A DNA stretch of 64,000 nucleotides from Balanoglossus misakiensis (lineage: Eukaryota > Hemichordata), in assembly GCA_040954595.2 (NCBI GenBank), contig CM082581.2, positions 8,184,001-8,248,000 on the forward strand, given 5' to 3'. The notes below the pieces were generated by a model that searched no databases, had not been told where the DNA came from, and saw nothing but the letters and a program-made list of their open reading frames with translations. A program made the position numbers and the translations under genes. The number at the start of each line of letters is the position of its first letter. Position 1 is the first letter of the stretch. Shown in pieces: positions 37,301 through 49,047 of this stretch.

Positions 37301-40300
37301 ACAGGAAGGGGGCGGGTTGAACGGCAAACACCGTTCGGCGGCGGGTGCGGATCTCTCGGGTGCACAAAGAAACCGAGCACCGTTTCCCTTGTAAAAAAAT
37401 ATAACGAGGTCCTGGCTTATCTGTTATTATAATAAGTCGGTAAAAGGGAGTAATTTTTTTTCCTTAAATGCGAAATTGGCGATGCGCGTATGCCACAGAA
37501 CCGTCCCCTGCCCCGAGATTGTGTATGTCTTAGCGAGACCGGTAGCCTATCCCCGAACTGCAATATTTGTTTTTGCAGGGGTCACGTGTTTGCTCCCAGG
37601 AACATCGTAGGAAATAAAAGAAATTAATTTCACTCTCCAATCTGTTTGAAAGCTCCATTAGAACAGGGTTATGGCATAAAGGGCCCAGTGTATTAAAAGG
37701 CTTTATGCGGTAATACAATTTTGGCAAGGCTTTAGCCAAGCGTTTAATATTTTGGCTGATGTTAAATGCCCATGCCGATTATAAGGCGAGTGCTTTTTCC
37801 TGCAGTCTGTTTTAATATAGTTCCCTTAATGAATGTGCTTGTATGTCCTAGTAGCCCATTACCGCCTCGGGAGTATTTGGAAAGCGATTTTCTATCCTTC
37901 TAATATCGCTAATAAAGGCGGCTCGTACGCCAGACGCGGGATACAGTTCCGAAATGATACACAACAAAGCGCACGGCCGCAGTCTCTTGGAGCCGCTCGC
38001 TCGGCGCAGTATGGGGTTCGGTAGCCGTATACAGCGCCGTGGCGTTGCAAAGAAAAGCGAATATGAACAGCGCAACAAGCCGTGTTATTAGGCGGCCAGC
38101 GCGGCCATTGAAAGTGAGCGGAACGAGAAGCAGGGTGAGGGGAAATGAGCGAACAGGCGATAGAAAAGGCGACAATTGGTTGGTGTCCCCTGGAAGTGAG
38201 GTGAAATGCCGCTGTGACAAAGATTAAAGGCAAATAAAGTCACAAAAGTTCGCCCGAGCAAAATAGAGCAACCAGGCAGACGCGGCGTTGGTGTGCATGC
38301 AACTATCTCTTTAAAGGCCGCAGTGTTTTAGTATTGTTTACAAAATAGATGCATTTTAGCGCCCGGCGGAAAGTTGGAGGAAGGTCATGTTTATGCGGTG
38401 ACGAACATGGTATAAATGAAAACAACGAGTAAATGAAATAGGCGGTATCATGTAAAAAATTAAAAATAAATGAAAAAATAAAATGGCGAAAATAACAATA
38501 AAATAACAGAAAGAATACAGATAAAATAATCGCACCCCTGTAAGCTTATTTTGATGAACTCTGGCTGGCAATTAATCTAAAATCACCACCAACGCGTCAA
38601 AATGATGTCAATCACGCTGGCTGTCCGCGAAAAGCAATGCAACGTGTACACACGCAGGAATGAGAGATTTTCGGGGTCACGAACCAGGGCAATGAAAAAT
38701 ATTGTAGCAATTTGTTCAGTGAGTGAAAACCCCATCTAGTTTTTAGTGGTTTTAACGAGGTATTAGAAACTGTATATTATACGGCCACTACTCAAATGAA
38801 GAGCCAATCACGCTCGCATTATTGTGCAAATTTTCTTGTATTACGGGGAGACAGTGGCTACACACCCGGTGGCCTCTTTTTCGTTTGTGTTACCCGCGCA
38901 ACCGATCATTCGCGCGTCGCGACAATTCAGCGCACCGCTCCCGGTCTTACGCACTCGGCTGTGTTTTCATGTTTTGTGTGTGTGTATACTTCCTGTTCGT
39001 TTTCCGATTCATTTTGATCCCCGCGCTGATATTTACCAAGCCCGCCACTGTTTTGATGGTGGGAATTTGACTTTCAACTATACGGAGGTATATTTCTCCC
39101 TCACCCCCAGGACGAAGACGTCACCGTGGAAATGATGAGGGGGGGGGGGATTAAACAATCTGATCTGTGGAATCAATCTTCAAACCTGAAACGGGATATC
39201 TTTCAATCTAAATGCTAAAATCCTTAGAAATTTTACCACTGAATCCACCATAAAATTGATATGAAACGGCGTATCAGACTAGCATATAATCAACATCTCG
39301 AGTTTTTTTTCGTGGGGCTCGGTAAGTGATATGCGAGTATAAATGGTGTTGAAAAAAATGTATGGTTAGGATCCACTCAAAGACTATAATAGTGAGACGT
39401 CCGTTAGCCAATCGAGAGGTAACAGTGTTCTAAGACACCACGCTTCATTTCCCCGCGTTAAGTCTATCTTTCAATTTCCGAAAGACTCCTCTCGTATCTG
39501 TTTATAGCCCAAATTACCCCAATGAGGCGTAAGACATAGACGGATTAAAGGCAGTCGAGGACTCCACAGTCGCGGCACACCGCACTTCTCCGCTGATCGC
39601 TGTTCACTTTGTTTTAGGACATGAGTACATGAGTGTACGGCGGTTGCGTAGGTGCCAACCGAATTTCCCCTTCGCATCTGCTCATTCTGTCGGTCGGCGC
39701 GACAAAGGAGCTTGCAAACCCCCTCCAAATTGTCTGTTTTGTGGAACGATGATGCTCCAAGCGATATTTCATTGCAAAAAAGATCCGAAATTTTACCTGA
39801 CCGGCTCGCTTCTTTCTCCCCTTTACTCCGCTATAATGGTTTGTAATCGCATTACTTTACAATTTGAGATCTGCTGTATTGAAAGTGAGGTGATTACGCG
39901 AGAGAGAAATAGAAAGAGAGAGAGCCCAAAAATGAGATCTCGGGGGAGCCGGTCGGTTTGGATTGGCGCAAGGAAGTGGACACGATAATACGCGAGCAAC
40001 AATTCAGTCCGAGCCCCTCCAAAACGCGCCAGTTACTGTAAAGTCTCACACGAGAACGGCTCCACATTCGACGGCCACGGCGCAGGGTGATGCCGTATGC
40101 CCAGCCGTGACTCTTGAAACAGTACCGTTCTTAACTGTAATTGTGTAGCCCCGAGCCACTCTTAGTAAGGCTGTAGCGTATTTTCTACAGGTTGGCTATT
40201 TGAAAGGAAAGAGCTATTCATAAGCGACGGTGGTACAATGCCAAGCAATTGTCAGTGCACTACAGTCTATAATGGCTGCGCTCTTATACTTTCAATCAGT

Positions 40301-43300
40301 TGAAATGGACATAATAATAACCTTCCTAATTACCATACTATGGAGGCAAATTCTCCTCGTTTCAAGCCCGGCGCAAAATCAGGAAGTGCTACGAGTAATA
40401 GGACGCCCGTTCTGTGACGTTGGTATTATGTTCGGAGGGGACGTTTTGACATCTTCTTAACATCGAGCCCCCATTCGGCGGCCATCAAAAAGAAGGTACC
40501 GCTGGTGTAACAACATCGTGATGTAGATTGCGTTTCCGCTCAACGACTAATCGCTTTGTTGAAATGAAACACATGAAAATGAGGCGGCGAATCTATTGGG
40601 AAGACTTTTCTCGCTCAGCAATTCGCCGGTGTTCATTTAAAAACAAAGAAACGTTGTCTCTTTCGCAATCATTGTACGCAATAATGCTTAACTCGTAAAT
40701 TGGTCAAAATTTGAATTTTTCTCCAAGTCATTCAACATTATCTTATTTGTTTTATTTATTTATGTATTAAGTCAACGTTACACGATTTTTTGTCTTCGGG
40801 ATGCAACGTTTTCATCCCCGCTGATATTGAAGCGCACTGAGGAGACAGCACCGCGGAAGCGCGGATATCTGAGGCGAGGGGACTCATTATTTCTCACCGC
40901 ATGAATCAAGGAAAATAGCCGGTTAAAAAAGAAACTCTTTCGTACCGTTCGTCGCAGTCGCTTCGCCTCGGAATCAGTGCACGATTTACATCGATTTGTA
41001 AGAACCCGCCTTTGAAGAGGGGGAATAGCAAGCGATTAGGCTGGACAATGCCGACAAAATAGCTACAATTTCTTATGATCATTGCTAACGGCTGACATAC
41101 GAGATCTTCCATTAAACGCCGACTCTTAAGTGTGTGGCAGGGAGAGAGAGAGAGATAAAAAAGCCTGGTAGATAATGTTGCATGTTCTCATGTTCTAATT
41201 CTGGCTACCCCTTTCCTCTTCTTTTGCCCGCTGCTGATAATTGTATCGTGTACTATGAGGTGCTTTGAGGGTCTAATGAATGAAAAGCACGGCGGCCTAA
41301 CGACGTCAACGGCTGCATTGTGCACCGGCAGATACCAGAGTTTAACTATAAAAAAACGTACAGCGTGCTGTATTCACCCGAAAACGTGTCAGATTTCATT
41401 GTGAGGAGCAAACGTGTTGTTATGAACTACATTCATTTTGGCGACCCGTGTAACGTACAGAGCAATAACCAGACACCGTTACATTCAAAAAATTTAACAA
41501 GGGAGTGTACGATATCACACGTCGGAGCAAGCAAAACAACTCGTCTTCTTTTCTCGCCTCTTCCTTTACAAACTCTAAAAAAAACTTAACTTCTTTTCTA
41601 CTCGCAGGTCTGATACGCACAGCAATTTTCGCCCCGTCGTTTATGCCTTTTACACCATTATCCGGGGCCCGCGACTAATAGTTCTACGGCTTTTATTCTC
41701 TTAAAGCTACCCGCCGTAAAAATGGATCAGATATAATATTTGTATTAATATTTTAACGACCCATTCTTGCTTTAAAGGGTTGCCTTTTTATCACCCCTCT
41801 ACGATTACACCAGCGTCGCTGCCGACGTAGCCAGAAAACTCCCCCATTCATTCTCATTACGGGTGGAAAATTGACTTTTATAGAACACGAATCGCGGGCA
41901 TGAGCGCATCAATTTAGAGTCTCTAATGATGGGACTTCAAACTTCAAGAAAAGTAGACACCACCGCATTCTGCCTTTCTTTGCACTCCTATTATGTGCTG
42001 ATAGCCGCAGTTTCACGGCACTTTCTTGTAAATGCTTGTCGAGAATAGAAATGGCAATTTTCGATGTGGGGGATAGCAGTTTGAGTGAAGACGGCATCGT
42101 TTTCTCTCAACCCCTTCGGGGGAGAAATGGATGGAAATTACCGCCGCAACTATTGAAGATCGCCTCGTTGATAGACTTTTAAGTTTTTGTTTTGAATTGC
42201 GTTTCTCTCGCGACATCGGATGAGTGAGATAGCTCGGCTATTGTGCTCGGTTTGTGTTGCCCACACCAGTGAGTAATCAGCCCGTGATTTCGTTGGCTGT
42301 GATACTTTGTGCACTTTGGGAATATATCGGCAACATTTTCAAAATCCTTTCTTGTCGCCGCGTGAGATGAAATTGCATATCGCAGACGAATCGGGGGAGA
42401 TTGATTTCTCAACGTAGAAAGAAGGGGCACTGAAAAACAGTAAAACAAGATTCGCTTAAAATACCGTGTCGTTGTCTGAATATAAACAACGCATTAAAAG
42501 TTCCGCATGCGTTTCAAGTGTTATTGCCGTATGAAAGGGGAGCTGTAATTGGCCTGATAGCAGCAAGCGCAAGGTAAACCTTCCATCCGGGATACTGGGC
42601 CCGGCAACAATTAAATATGCGCCCTATCAACGAGACGGCGCTTTGTAGATGACGTAATACTTCGTGCTTTGCTCGTGTGGATAGAAATAATCACAAATCA
42701 TGCCAGATATTAAAAACCGTTTGTAACATATTTACGCGTTTAAAAAAATTAAGTTGTTCTACGGACTGTATGTATGATGCTGTCATATGAAGTTTCATGT
42801 ATTCGACGTGATTAGCGCCCCCTTCCCACCCATACAGAACAGCCCACCACCACCTTCACAAAATGATTATCACATCTACGACAATAAACACGTCCGTCAC
42901 TCCGTTGCCAATCTCTCTTCGCTTAAGAAGGATCAATATTATTTTTGTTTACACATTTTCTTCGGCTCGCAACGCAACCCGAACGAATCCGATCGGACGA
43001 CAGGACGCAGGCGCAGACTATTTTTGGACACATGAAGGAAGAGTGATTTCTTTGAGCAGCAACAATTGCACGTCCGTCAACACCTTTTCCTGATTCATTG
43101 GGGAATTGTTTTGTAACATATGCGCATTTGCTTGTTTCCACCCGGCTCGAATTTAACAGAAATAGAAAGTTCTTGACGAAATTGCATACTTATACTGTGC
43201 GGCAAAATTAACATATTAAACGTGTCAAGAGCAGGTTTAATTGGTCACCTTCCACACTTGTGTTCGGATATCATTCAACATTTGACAGAACTTTGATCGC

Positions 43301-43355
43301 TCTCAATCTAATGCACTGTTCTATTCTTTGCAAAATAAATATAGACACCACGGTT
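34329..43355. other. Gene-free stretch with a CpG-rich core near 37.9-38.2 kb
   Basis: No recognised gene. At 37890-38235 several frames are open at once on both strands because stop codons are scarce in this CpG-rich segment, which argues against coding. It ends in a TCF/LEF-like GACAAAGATTAAAG (about 38216-38229). A CTCF-like motif lies at 42815-42828 (minus). Confidence 0.3.
35781..35920. repeat. (GATA)n followed by degenerate (GGAT)n
   Basis: About seven GATA units grade into an imperfect GGAT/GGTG array. Confidence 0.92.
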
Positions 43356-43370
43356 GATAAAGAGGACAGA

Positions 43371-43469
43371 TAGTGAAATATAGTCACTTTGGAACAGTAT
43401 TTTTGAAACAGTTGTGACGTTTCGATTTGACTACAACGGAACTTGATCACGCAATGGTGTTAATTATTC
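43371..43469 (+). repeat. Left arm of the fold-back element
   Basis: 99 bp beginning TAGTGAAATATAGTCACTTT. It is the inverted partner of 43759-43857, with four substitutions and no gap. In element orientation it lies just after the stop codon of the endonuclease remnant. Confidence 0.93.
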
Positions 43470-43758
43470 AGCGTTGATGTCTCAGCAACAGGCGGAATAA
43501 TATGTCCGTAAATAGATGGCAGGTGATATCCTTGGTCTCTGTTCATGATTGGCCACCGTTGTTTGATACAGGTGGATTCTTTCACTTTACGTTTCAACCA
43601 GTCCTGTTCCCTGGCTAGAACCTTGGTATTATGCCAGGAAACACTATGGCCGCGGTGGCGTTGCAGTGCTCCCCAATTCCAGTAGACTTTTCCTTGTTGG
43701 TGTGTTCTTTGAAACGGACGCATAGTGGACGTTGGGACTCGCCGATGTATGCGCGACG

Positions 43759-43857
43759 GAATAATTAACACCATTGCTTGATCAAGTTCCGTTGTAGTCG
43801 GATCGAAACGTCGCAACTGTTTCAAAAATACTGTTCCAAAGTGACTATATTTCACTA
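43759..43857 (-). repeat. Right arm of the fold-back element
   Basis: Inverted copy of 43371-43469. Because it lies upstream of the coding remnant in element orientation, it replaces the sequence where the reverse-transcriptase region would be expected. Confidence 0.93.
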
Positions 43858-43903
43858 GCTACTTTGAGTCTTGGAACCAGGAATTTTCCATGGATAAAGA
43901 GGA

Positions 43904-45299
43904 TGTTTGTTGTGTGGCTTCTCAGGACCAAGACGACTCTGACAGTAAGTTGATTTTTGTTAGTTACATTGACATTCGTGTTTTTTTAATTAACACTTTT
44001 AGCTAGTTATTTCGCATTTAGCTCGAATTCGCCCACGGTACATGTACAGTGCGGCAGAGCTGGGACGATTATGCGAATTCAAACTGAATGGGACTGCGCT
44101 GGCGAAGTTTGTCATGTACATGTACTGGCTGAAAAATATCACCGCCTGGCATTTTGGTGGACACACATTGAGTAATTTACGACAATTCACATTTCACCCC
44201 TTTATTTCTCGTCGCGGTAATTAGGTGACACCATTTTTTTCAATTTGACAATTGGAGTTCAAAATTAATTCGGCCTCCGTTATGCAATTTCCTTGGTCAT
44301 ACGTCACTCACTTGATAATTGCACCCGTGCCCCCCTCTTTAACGCCATCGCCGGCGAAGCGCTCGCGCAATTGTTCATTTCCATGTCGCGCTTGTTTTTT
44401 TTTTCGGTGAACGCGGTGAGACAACTGCCTTCCGACGAATTGACAACAAAATACAACAAAACGTGTCAACGTCGAAATTAACACACAAAATATGTCTGTT
44501 TCAATCAAGCTGTTTTCAACTCCAAATCTATCATGTCACAATAGTGTCTGCGGGCAGGTGCCACCGTTTTATTCTCTCCTCTTCACGGACAATGTCCCCT
44601 GTCTGCGGCGGGGCCTGCACCAGTATCCCTGTCTCTGTCTGTCGCCGCTTGCCTTGTTTTCATGTTAATTTTCTACTCAAGTAATTAGTTTTTCGCACCA
44701 GAGAGCGGTTCTAATTCTATGGGTCGACAACGGGCCGCTTTGCAGCAATCCCGGCTAAGGCTATGTTGCACGCACTTCAGGGTAGCGGATGGAGCCCAGT
44801 CTCACACAACACATACACGCGTATTTCATCGTCAGTGGAAATGTATTTATCTATCCAATGTGTTAAACTCTTAGAGAACTGTACTTAACAACAAAATTAA
44901 TGGAACTCGGCAATCATCGCGCCACACTGCCCTAATCCATACAGATTACAAAAATCCGCACATTGAAGCGACTGTTTACATTCAAAACTTTAATCACCAT
45001 TCGGTGACAAGCCCGGAAAATAAAACCGACTATTGAGTTATAATTGACAAAGTGGTAAGCTTCTTGACAATCAATATTTTTGCAGTCAAAATTCATTTCC
45101 AGTCAAATGGTGCTTTCTAAATTACCGTTACTTCTGTTCATTTCCGCGACGCTGCTTTCATAGGTGAGCTTTGTCACGGAATAAGCTCCTCCGGTTTGTT
45201 AGCTGCATCCCGTTAATATTTAGCTCAAATCACAACTTGTCGATGGCTCATATATGGGTTCAGTTGGAAACTAAATAAATAAATAATAAATACATTTTA
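43904..45299. other. Gene-free stretch
   Basis: An ATG frame beginning MDKEDVCCVASQDQDDSD (from 43890) runs into a GTAAGT at about 43944, resembling a first coding exon. It overlaps the presumed target-site duplication and has no identified partner exon. The rest holds no gene-like signal; two GTACATGTAC palindromes occur at 44038 and 44116. Confidence 0.3.
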
Positions 45300-45508
45300 G
45301 ATACATGTATATGCAATATATACACACAGGTATACATGTATATAAGTAAATTGTATAATACATTGTACAATGTATATACATGCAATATATGCTATACATG
45401 CTATATAGCATATATGTACATATAATGCATATATGTTCTTATATACCATAAATATGTATATATATGCGTGTGTGTATTTCGAAAGAGAGAGGGAGAGAGA
45501 GAGGGAGA
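45300..45508. repeat. TA-rich low-complexity DNA ending in a GA tract
   Basis: Alternating TA/ACATGTA words over about 170 bp, then (GT)n and a GA-rich tract. No coding signal. Confidence 0.85.
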
Positions 45509-45975
45509 TATGCGCGTCCCTAGATCTATTGTCATTGTTACCATTCTCGTAGTCATAACGTCAAGTCAGAGAGCAAATTTGCCCCATGAAAAAAACGACA
45601 CCACAACCATCATAGGCGAATTATTCCCGGTATGAAAATAAATTGCCACTCCTTATCATTCATTGCCTGGCTTTGTGACGCGCGCGCCAGAAAATGGGGT
45701 CCAGAAATTGAGACAGATCTCGCTTTGCTGTTCCTTTCACACCGGGACAATGGAGTGTTGATCAGCAGATAAGCTACATAATGGCCATTTAGAAATTTAC
45801 ATGTTGCAGTATTTCAAAATATAAAATGATACATTCAGATGAGTATTAGGTGTGATTCATTCCACGAATGGCAATTCGTCTTTGTTGGAAAATTACAGCG
45901 TATCAACGTTACATTATTGTAAATATTAACTGTAAATGACGGCGAGTGAAGGATATCTCCTTATAGCTTTTTGTC
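45509..45975. other. Gene-free stretch
   Basis: No gene-like signal or repeat is recognised between the TA-rich tract and the compound microsatellite. Confidence 0.3.
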
Positions 45976-46090
45976 ATGTATGTATGTATGTATGTATGTA
46001 TGTATGTATGTATGTATGTATGTATGTATGTACATGTATGTATGTATGTATGTATGTATGTATGTATGTATGTATGTATGTATGTATGTA

Positions 46091-46126
<36 letters not shown>

Positions 46127-46128
46127 CA

Positions 46129-46215
<87 letters not shown>

Positions 46216-46262
46216 ATGTATGTATGTATGTATGTATGTATGTATGTATGTATGTATGTATG
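45976..46262. repeat. Compound tetranucleotide microsatellite
   Basis: Ordered blocks of (ATGT)n, (GT)n, (ATGT)n, (GCCT)n, (GTCT)n and (GTAT)n over about 287 bp. Adjacent blocks differ by single substitutions in the unit, so the array probably grew by repeated slippage and point mutation. The long Met-Tyr-Val-Cys frames here are artefacts. Confidence 0.97.
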
Positions 46263-47734
46263 TGCTTATAAATATATGTTAGTTCATATCAGATATACAT
46301 ACATGCATATTTATTTATTTATTTGTAAGTGTATCAGCAGGAGTTAAATATGTTGAGCGATTTCATATTAATTCAGTCGGTAGATAATTTCGATAATTTG
46401 GGGGTCTAGAATAGATACATATCAGTATGTATCAGTATACACGGGTGACTCTTTTGAACGAGATGATCTTTCAGCGTGGAGATTTTTTTATTAAAGTGGT
46501 TCTCTCGGGTTTCGAGGATATCGGATTTCCAGAATCTGACAACAAATTTTCTAGCGCGAGTGTTGAAAATGAGCATAGCTAGCTGGCGGCTGTTGTACCA
46601 GCTTTCTATACAAAATCTTCCATTTTAGGTTCCCCCCTCTTTTGGATGTATGACTGATCCTGCAGGGAGGGGGATTTTGGAGCTCATTATGGCCGAGATT
46701 CGAGTTACCGAGTTCCGAGAACACATAAACCCGCTGCGGGGACAAGGGTTCGTTTCGTGTCACCCAGACGTTTAACAAGCACCGGATGACGACACGAATT
46801 TCAGCGCAGATGCGCTTAAACTAAACTATTCCAAGTTTCTGCTTTTCTCTCTCTTCCTCTCTCTCTCTCTCTCTGCTTTTCTCTCTCTCCCTCTCTCACT
46901 CTCCCTGTCTCTCTCTGATTTAATTTCATTTCTTACGCGCTGATAACATTTCGCGGTTGGGCTCTCGCAAAAAATGTCCACGCCACGTACGCGCATTACG
47001 CGCATGCACACGGGCACAGCGCGCGCACACGCCGTTGTATTCGATTACATTCGGTCAGCTTTGTCCCCCGACCGTGAGACGAGGCAAACTTTGGAAACAG
47101 TTTATTGCGACATCACGGTCCCACTGAACTCCTCGGGGCGTATCTACCCACGACAAATGTGATATAGAGACCCCAGTAATGCAATAAGCCCGAGAAAGCC
47201 CCGGTAATAGACCCAATATTCGGGTAAGTAGCAAGCGAAAGCTTTTGTAGGAAATTGTTGGTATTAAATTAGAGCCGGTAACCCAGGTAGTCCCTCTCGC
47301 ATCGTATTGTTCAAGATTAGCCTCTGCTGTCGTCAGCTTTGAAGTATGATGACTCTAATAATCGGCTAATCTCTAGCATTCATGCTTAGAACAACAACAA
47401 GTTACACTAGGGTATTTCCGCATCTTGGATTTCAGTATCCACTTGTATGCAATATTCAAGAGCGTCTTGATTTCGTTTCCTCGTACATGATCAGTCGGGT
47501 CCGTAAATGCTTATTTGTACACGGCGAGCCAGCAGAACCAGATAAAGCGAGTCTTTGAAGACCACGTGACGAGAATTTTGCACACTTTGGCATGAAACTT
47601 GTATGTATTTTTGGCTTAATCGTCTCATCATTGGGGGAAATAATGTCTAGAACTTGTTTCTAGAGGACGCCATTTAAAGACGATTCACCGTCGTGGAGAA
47701 CACGCACACATATACTTCTTCGTTGGTCTTTATC

Positions 47735-47738
<4 letters not shown>
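46263..47738. other. Gene-free stretch with a CT-rich tract
   Basis: Contains a CT-rich tract (about 46846-46917) and a patch of CpG and GCGC words near 46980-47040. I see no exon. Confidence 0.3.

Positions 47739-47826
<88 letters not shown>
47739..47826. repeat. Perfect (TC)44 microsatellite
   Basis: 88 bp of uninterrupted TC dinucleotides on the plus strand. Confidence 0.97.
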
Positions 47827-47829
<3 letters not shown>

Positions 47830-47892
47830 CTAGCATAATGAAGTGGCGGTTAATATGCGAACGCTAATATTTTGCATTCGTGGATAATTCCC

Positions 47893-48076
47893 ATCAATTA
47901 ATCAACCAATCAATCAATCAACCAATCTATCCGTCGCTCGTTCGCTGAGCCGCCCTCTCACCTAGTCACTCAATCAGCCGACCGACCGACAGACTGACTG
48001 ACCGCGAACCGATCGATCGACCGATCAATAAATTAATCAATCAATCACTTAATCAATCAATCAATCAATCAATCGA
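47893..48076. repeat. Degenerate (AATC)n with an embedded (GACC)n block
   Basis: AATC units flank a central block of GACC and GACT units; a diverged tetranucleotide array. Confidence 0.9.
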
Positions 48077-49047
48077 CTTGCTCTCTTTCCTTGATCTAAG
48101 AAGGACCACACACGGTGGAGGAAAGAAGCCACGATGGAAAAGGTCCATTTTATGGGGGTTGCTGTCTTCCGCACGATTTGTGCATCGTGGCAGCCTTTTG
48201 GTGTCTATGGTTGCTTCTCGACCTCGAGCTAGTATGGCATTACATATTTATATTTACTCGCATACGTTCATGGCATAACATATTTTTTATTCATTTATTC
48301 ATTCAAACTTGATTTTTCAGTTCCCAGAGTAGCGATACGAGGCTAAATATCCAATATTCGTGTTGCGCAATATAAAAAAAGTCTGTCAGATCAATGAAGC
48401 GTCTCCTTTTTTGTCTAAAATCATAACGATTCATGAATCGAACAAAAAAGTTTCTCACGGACCAGGCATAGGTCATGCCCCGGGGTTAGCCAGGTTGCGC
48501 TGTTGCAGTCTCCCGCCTTGGGCAACCGGGGTCGGTCGGCTGTACCACACGCAGCAGCACACGGCACAGCAGACCGTGGGTCAAGTCCAACGATCACTGG
48601 GAAACCCTGTAAAACTCCCGGCGAAGAAGTTGGGAATTGCGCGTTCCGCGGTGTGACAAGGGTTGGTGGCCGCATCACCCGGGAGTGGAAATTGAACAAA
48701 AATCTTCGCCGCCAACTTCGACAGACGCCCGCCGAACTTGCACTGCCTCCCTCTTCAAAAGTTAATGACAATGTATGTGTTGTGTGTGCGAACACAGGCG
48801 CTGCTTACAGATCTTCAAAAGAAAAGCCACTTCGCGTTGGGAAATAGCTCATTTATAAAGTGATACTCTTCTGTCTGTGTTCTACGAGGCAGACGACCGC
48901 TGAGTTAATCACATAACTAGTTGGGCTACAATCGCGATAAACAATACAGGTGCCTGGCAGACTATACCTTAGTCGGGCTCTGCCGGCCAGACCACTTGTT
49001 ATGGTAATTAGTCGCCCCATTAAGAGAGAGGGGTTGGGCTTATTTCA
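48077..49047. other. Gene-free stretch with a GC-richer core (about 48.47-48.85 kb)
   Basis: The core has long frames on both strands (plus from 48503, minus from 48795) but no recognisable domain. I treat them as chance frames in CpG-rich DNA. The core could be a distal regulatory element of HMX. Confidence 0.3.

Larger units (their letters stand above)
43356..43903 (-). mobile_element. Fold-back remnant of a Penelope-like retroelement, GIY-YIG end only
   Basis: Two 99-bp arms, 43371-43469 and 43759-43857, are inverted copies with four mismatches (about 96% identity). The 289-bp centre carries, on the minus strand, the tail of a protein containing NTKVLAREQDWLKRKVKE and NRDQGYHLPSIY. This arrangement is familiar from the C-terminal GIY-YIG endonuclease region of Penelope-like elements; the match is by eye. 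The reverse transcriptase is missing, so the copy is a 5'-truncated, dead fragment. GATAAAGAGGA occurs on both sides (43356-43366 and 43893-43903) and could be an 11-bp target-site duplication. Inverted terminal repeats around truncated copies are known for this class. The 131-codon minus frame (43855-43460) begins inside one arm and is not a functional gene. Confidence 0.65.

Noticed and set aside
37892-38233. Overlapping open frames on both strands
   Set aside because: Several frames open simultaneously indicates stop-poor CpG-rich DNA, not a gene.
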